64,000 bases of DNA from Belnapia rosea. Lineage in GTDB: Bacteria > Pseudomonadota > Alphaproteobacteria > Acetobacterales > Acetobacteraceae. Location of the stretch: positions 1 through 64,000 of the forward strand of contig NZ_FMZX01000004.1 in NCBI RefSeq assembly GCF_900101615.1. Direction: 5' to 3'. This document shows, piece by piece, positions 63,852 through 64,000 of the stretch; the stretch's first letter is position 1, and each line of letters opens with the position of its first letter. The position numbers were made by a program, and so were the translations under genes. The notes below the pieces were generated by a model that was given only the letters and a program-made list of their open reading frames with translations, ran no database searches and had not been told where the DNA came from.

Positions 63852-64000
63852 GTCCGACGGCGCCCCGCCATGTCCCCAGCCGCCATGGCTGAGCGATGCC
63901 GCGCTGACTGCTGTACGGGCCGCCCGATGTCGGCCAGGGGCCTTCCCCCGGCCGGGCGACGCCGGCGGCCGGGCGGTGCGCGAAGCTGTCCTGGCGCACC

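Noticed and set aside
63850-64000. Open + strand frame starting at an ATG and running off the right edge
   Set aside because: There are only 50 codons, with no ribosome site and no recognisable motif; it overlaps the start of the minus-strand helical gene.

Overview
The window looks like the chromosome of a high-GC alphaproteobacterium, most likely an Acetobacteraceae member of the Roseomonas type. This is inferred from an alphaproteobacterial-style 23S end and 5S rRNA, UPF0262 and DUF983 genes, a lone Bug-type solute receptor, and protein similarities. I had no database search to confirm it.

Region 1 (1-22.8 kb) is ordinary host chromosome. It holds the 3' end of a 23S gene with its 5S and terminator; a polar amino-acid ABC transporter operon (receptor, ATPase, two permeases) with a racemase-like enzyme, a rhodanese and a DUF3237 protein nearby; an OprP-type porin; mtnA; UPF0262/DUF983; a DUF892 ferritin-like protein; a hydantoin-racemase-like enzyme coupled to an SDR; an S49 peptidase; glyQ-glyS; ppdK; a second SDR; and an ABC-F ATPase. 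A decayed family-5 solute-binding gene lies at 20.7-21.2 kb, and a perfect 32-bp tandem duplication of a gene end lies at 10.27-10.33 kb.

Region 2 (about 23-35.8 kb, all + strand) is an accessory island of mostly exported or membrane proteins: a Bug receptor, a membrane TPR protein, a five-TM protein with a C-terminal coiled coil, a secreted DUF3616 protein, a peptidoglycan-binding M15 peptidase, three tandem overlapping genes for small lipoproteins that share a G-Y-x-R core, a 100-residue protein, a muramidase-like plus M15-like fusion, and an exported peptidoglycan-binding protein. This envelope-directed set is the best candidate here for an undescribed multi-gene system. It also contains a frameshifted second copy of the tailspike C-terminus.

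Region 3 (36-64 kb, nearly all - strand) is the late half of a siphophage-type prophage. In transcription order: two ParB-domain DNA methyltransferases, DUF3489, small and large terminase, gpW-like connector, portal, an FCCH-domain virion protein, a fused protease-capsid protein, a cement protein, endolysin, head-tail proteins and holin, tail terminator, tail tube, a tail assembly chaperone, tape measure, four tail-tip/hub proteins and a tailspike. There is no sheath gene. The chaperone has a textbook programmed -1 frameshift signal (GGGAAAC, 5-nt spacer, strong hairpin). Three genes run against this operon and look like cargo: a HEPN-type predicted RNase inside the tail module, a DCC thiol-redox protein, and a PD-(D/E)xK-like protein. 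No integrase, repressor or attachment site is visible, so the early half probably lies to the right of the window.
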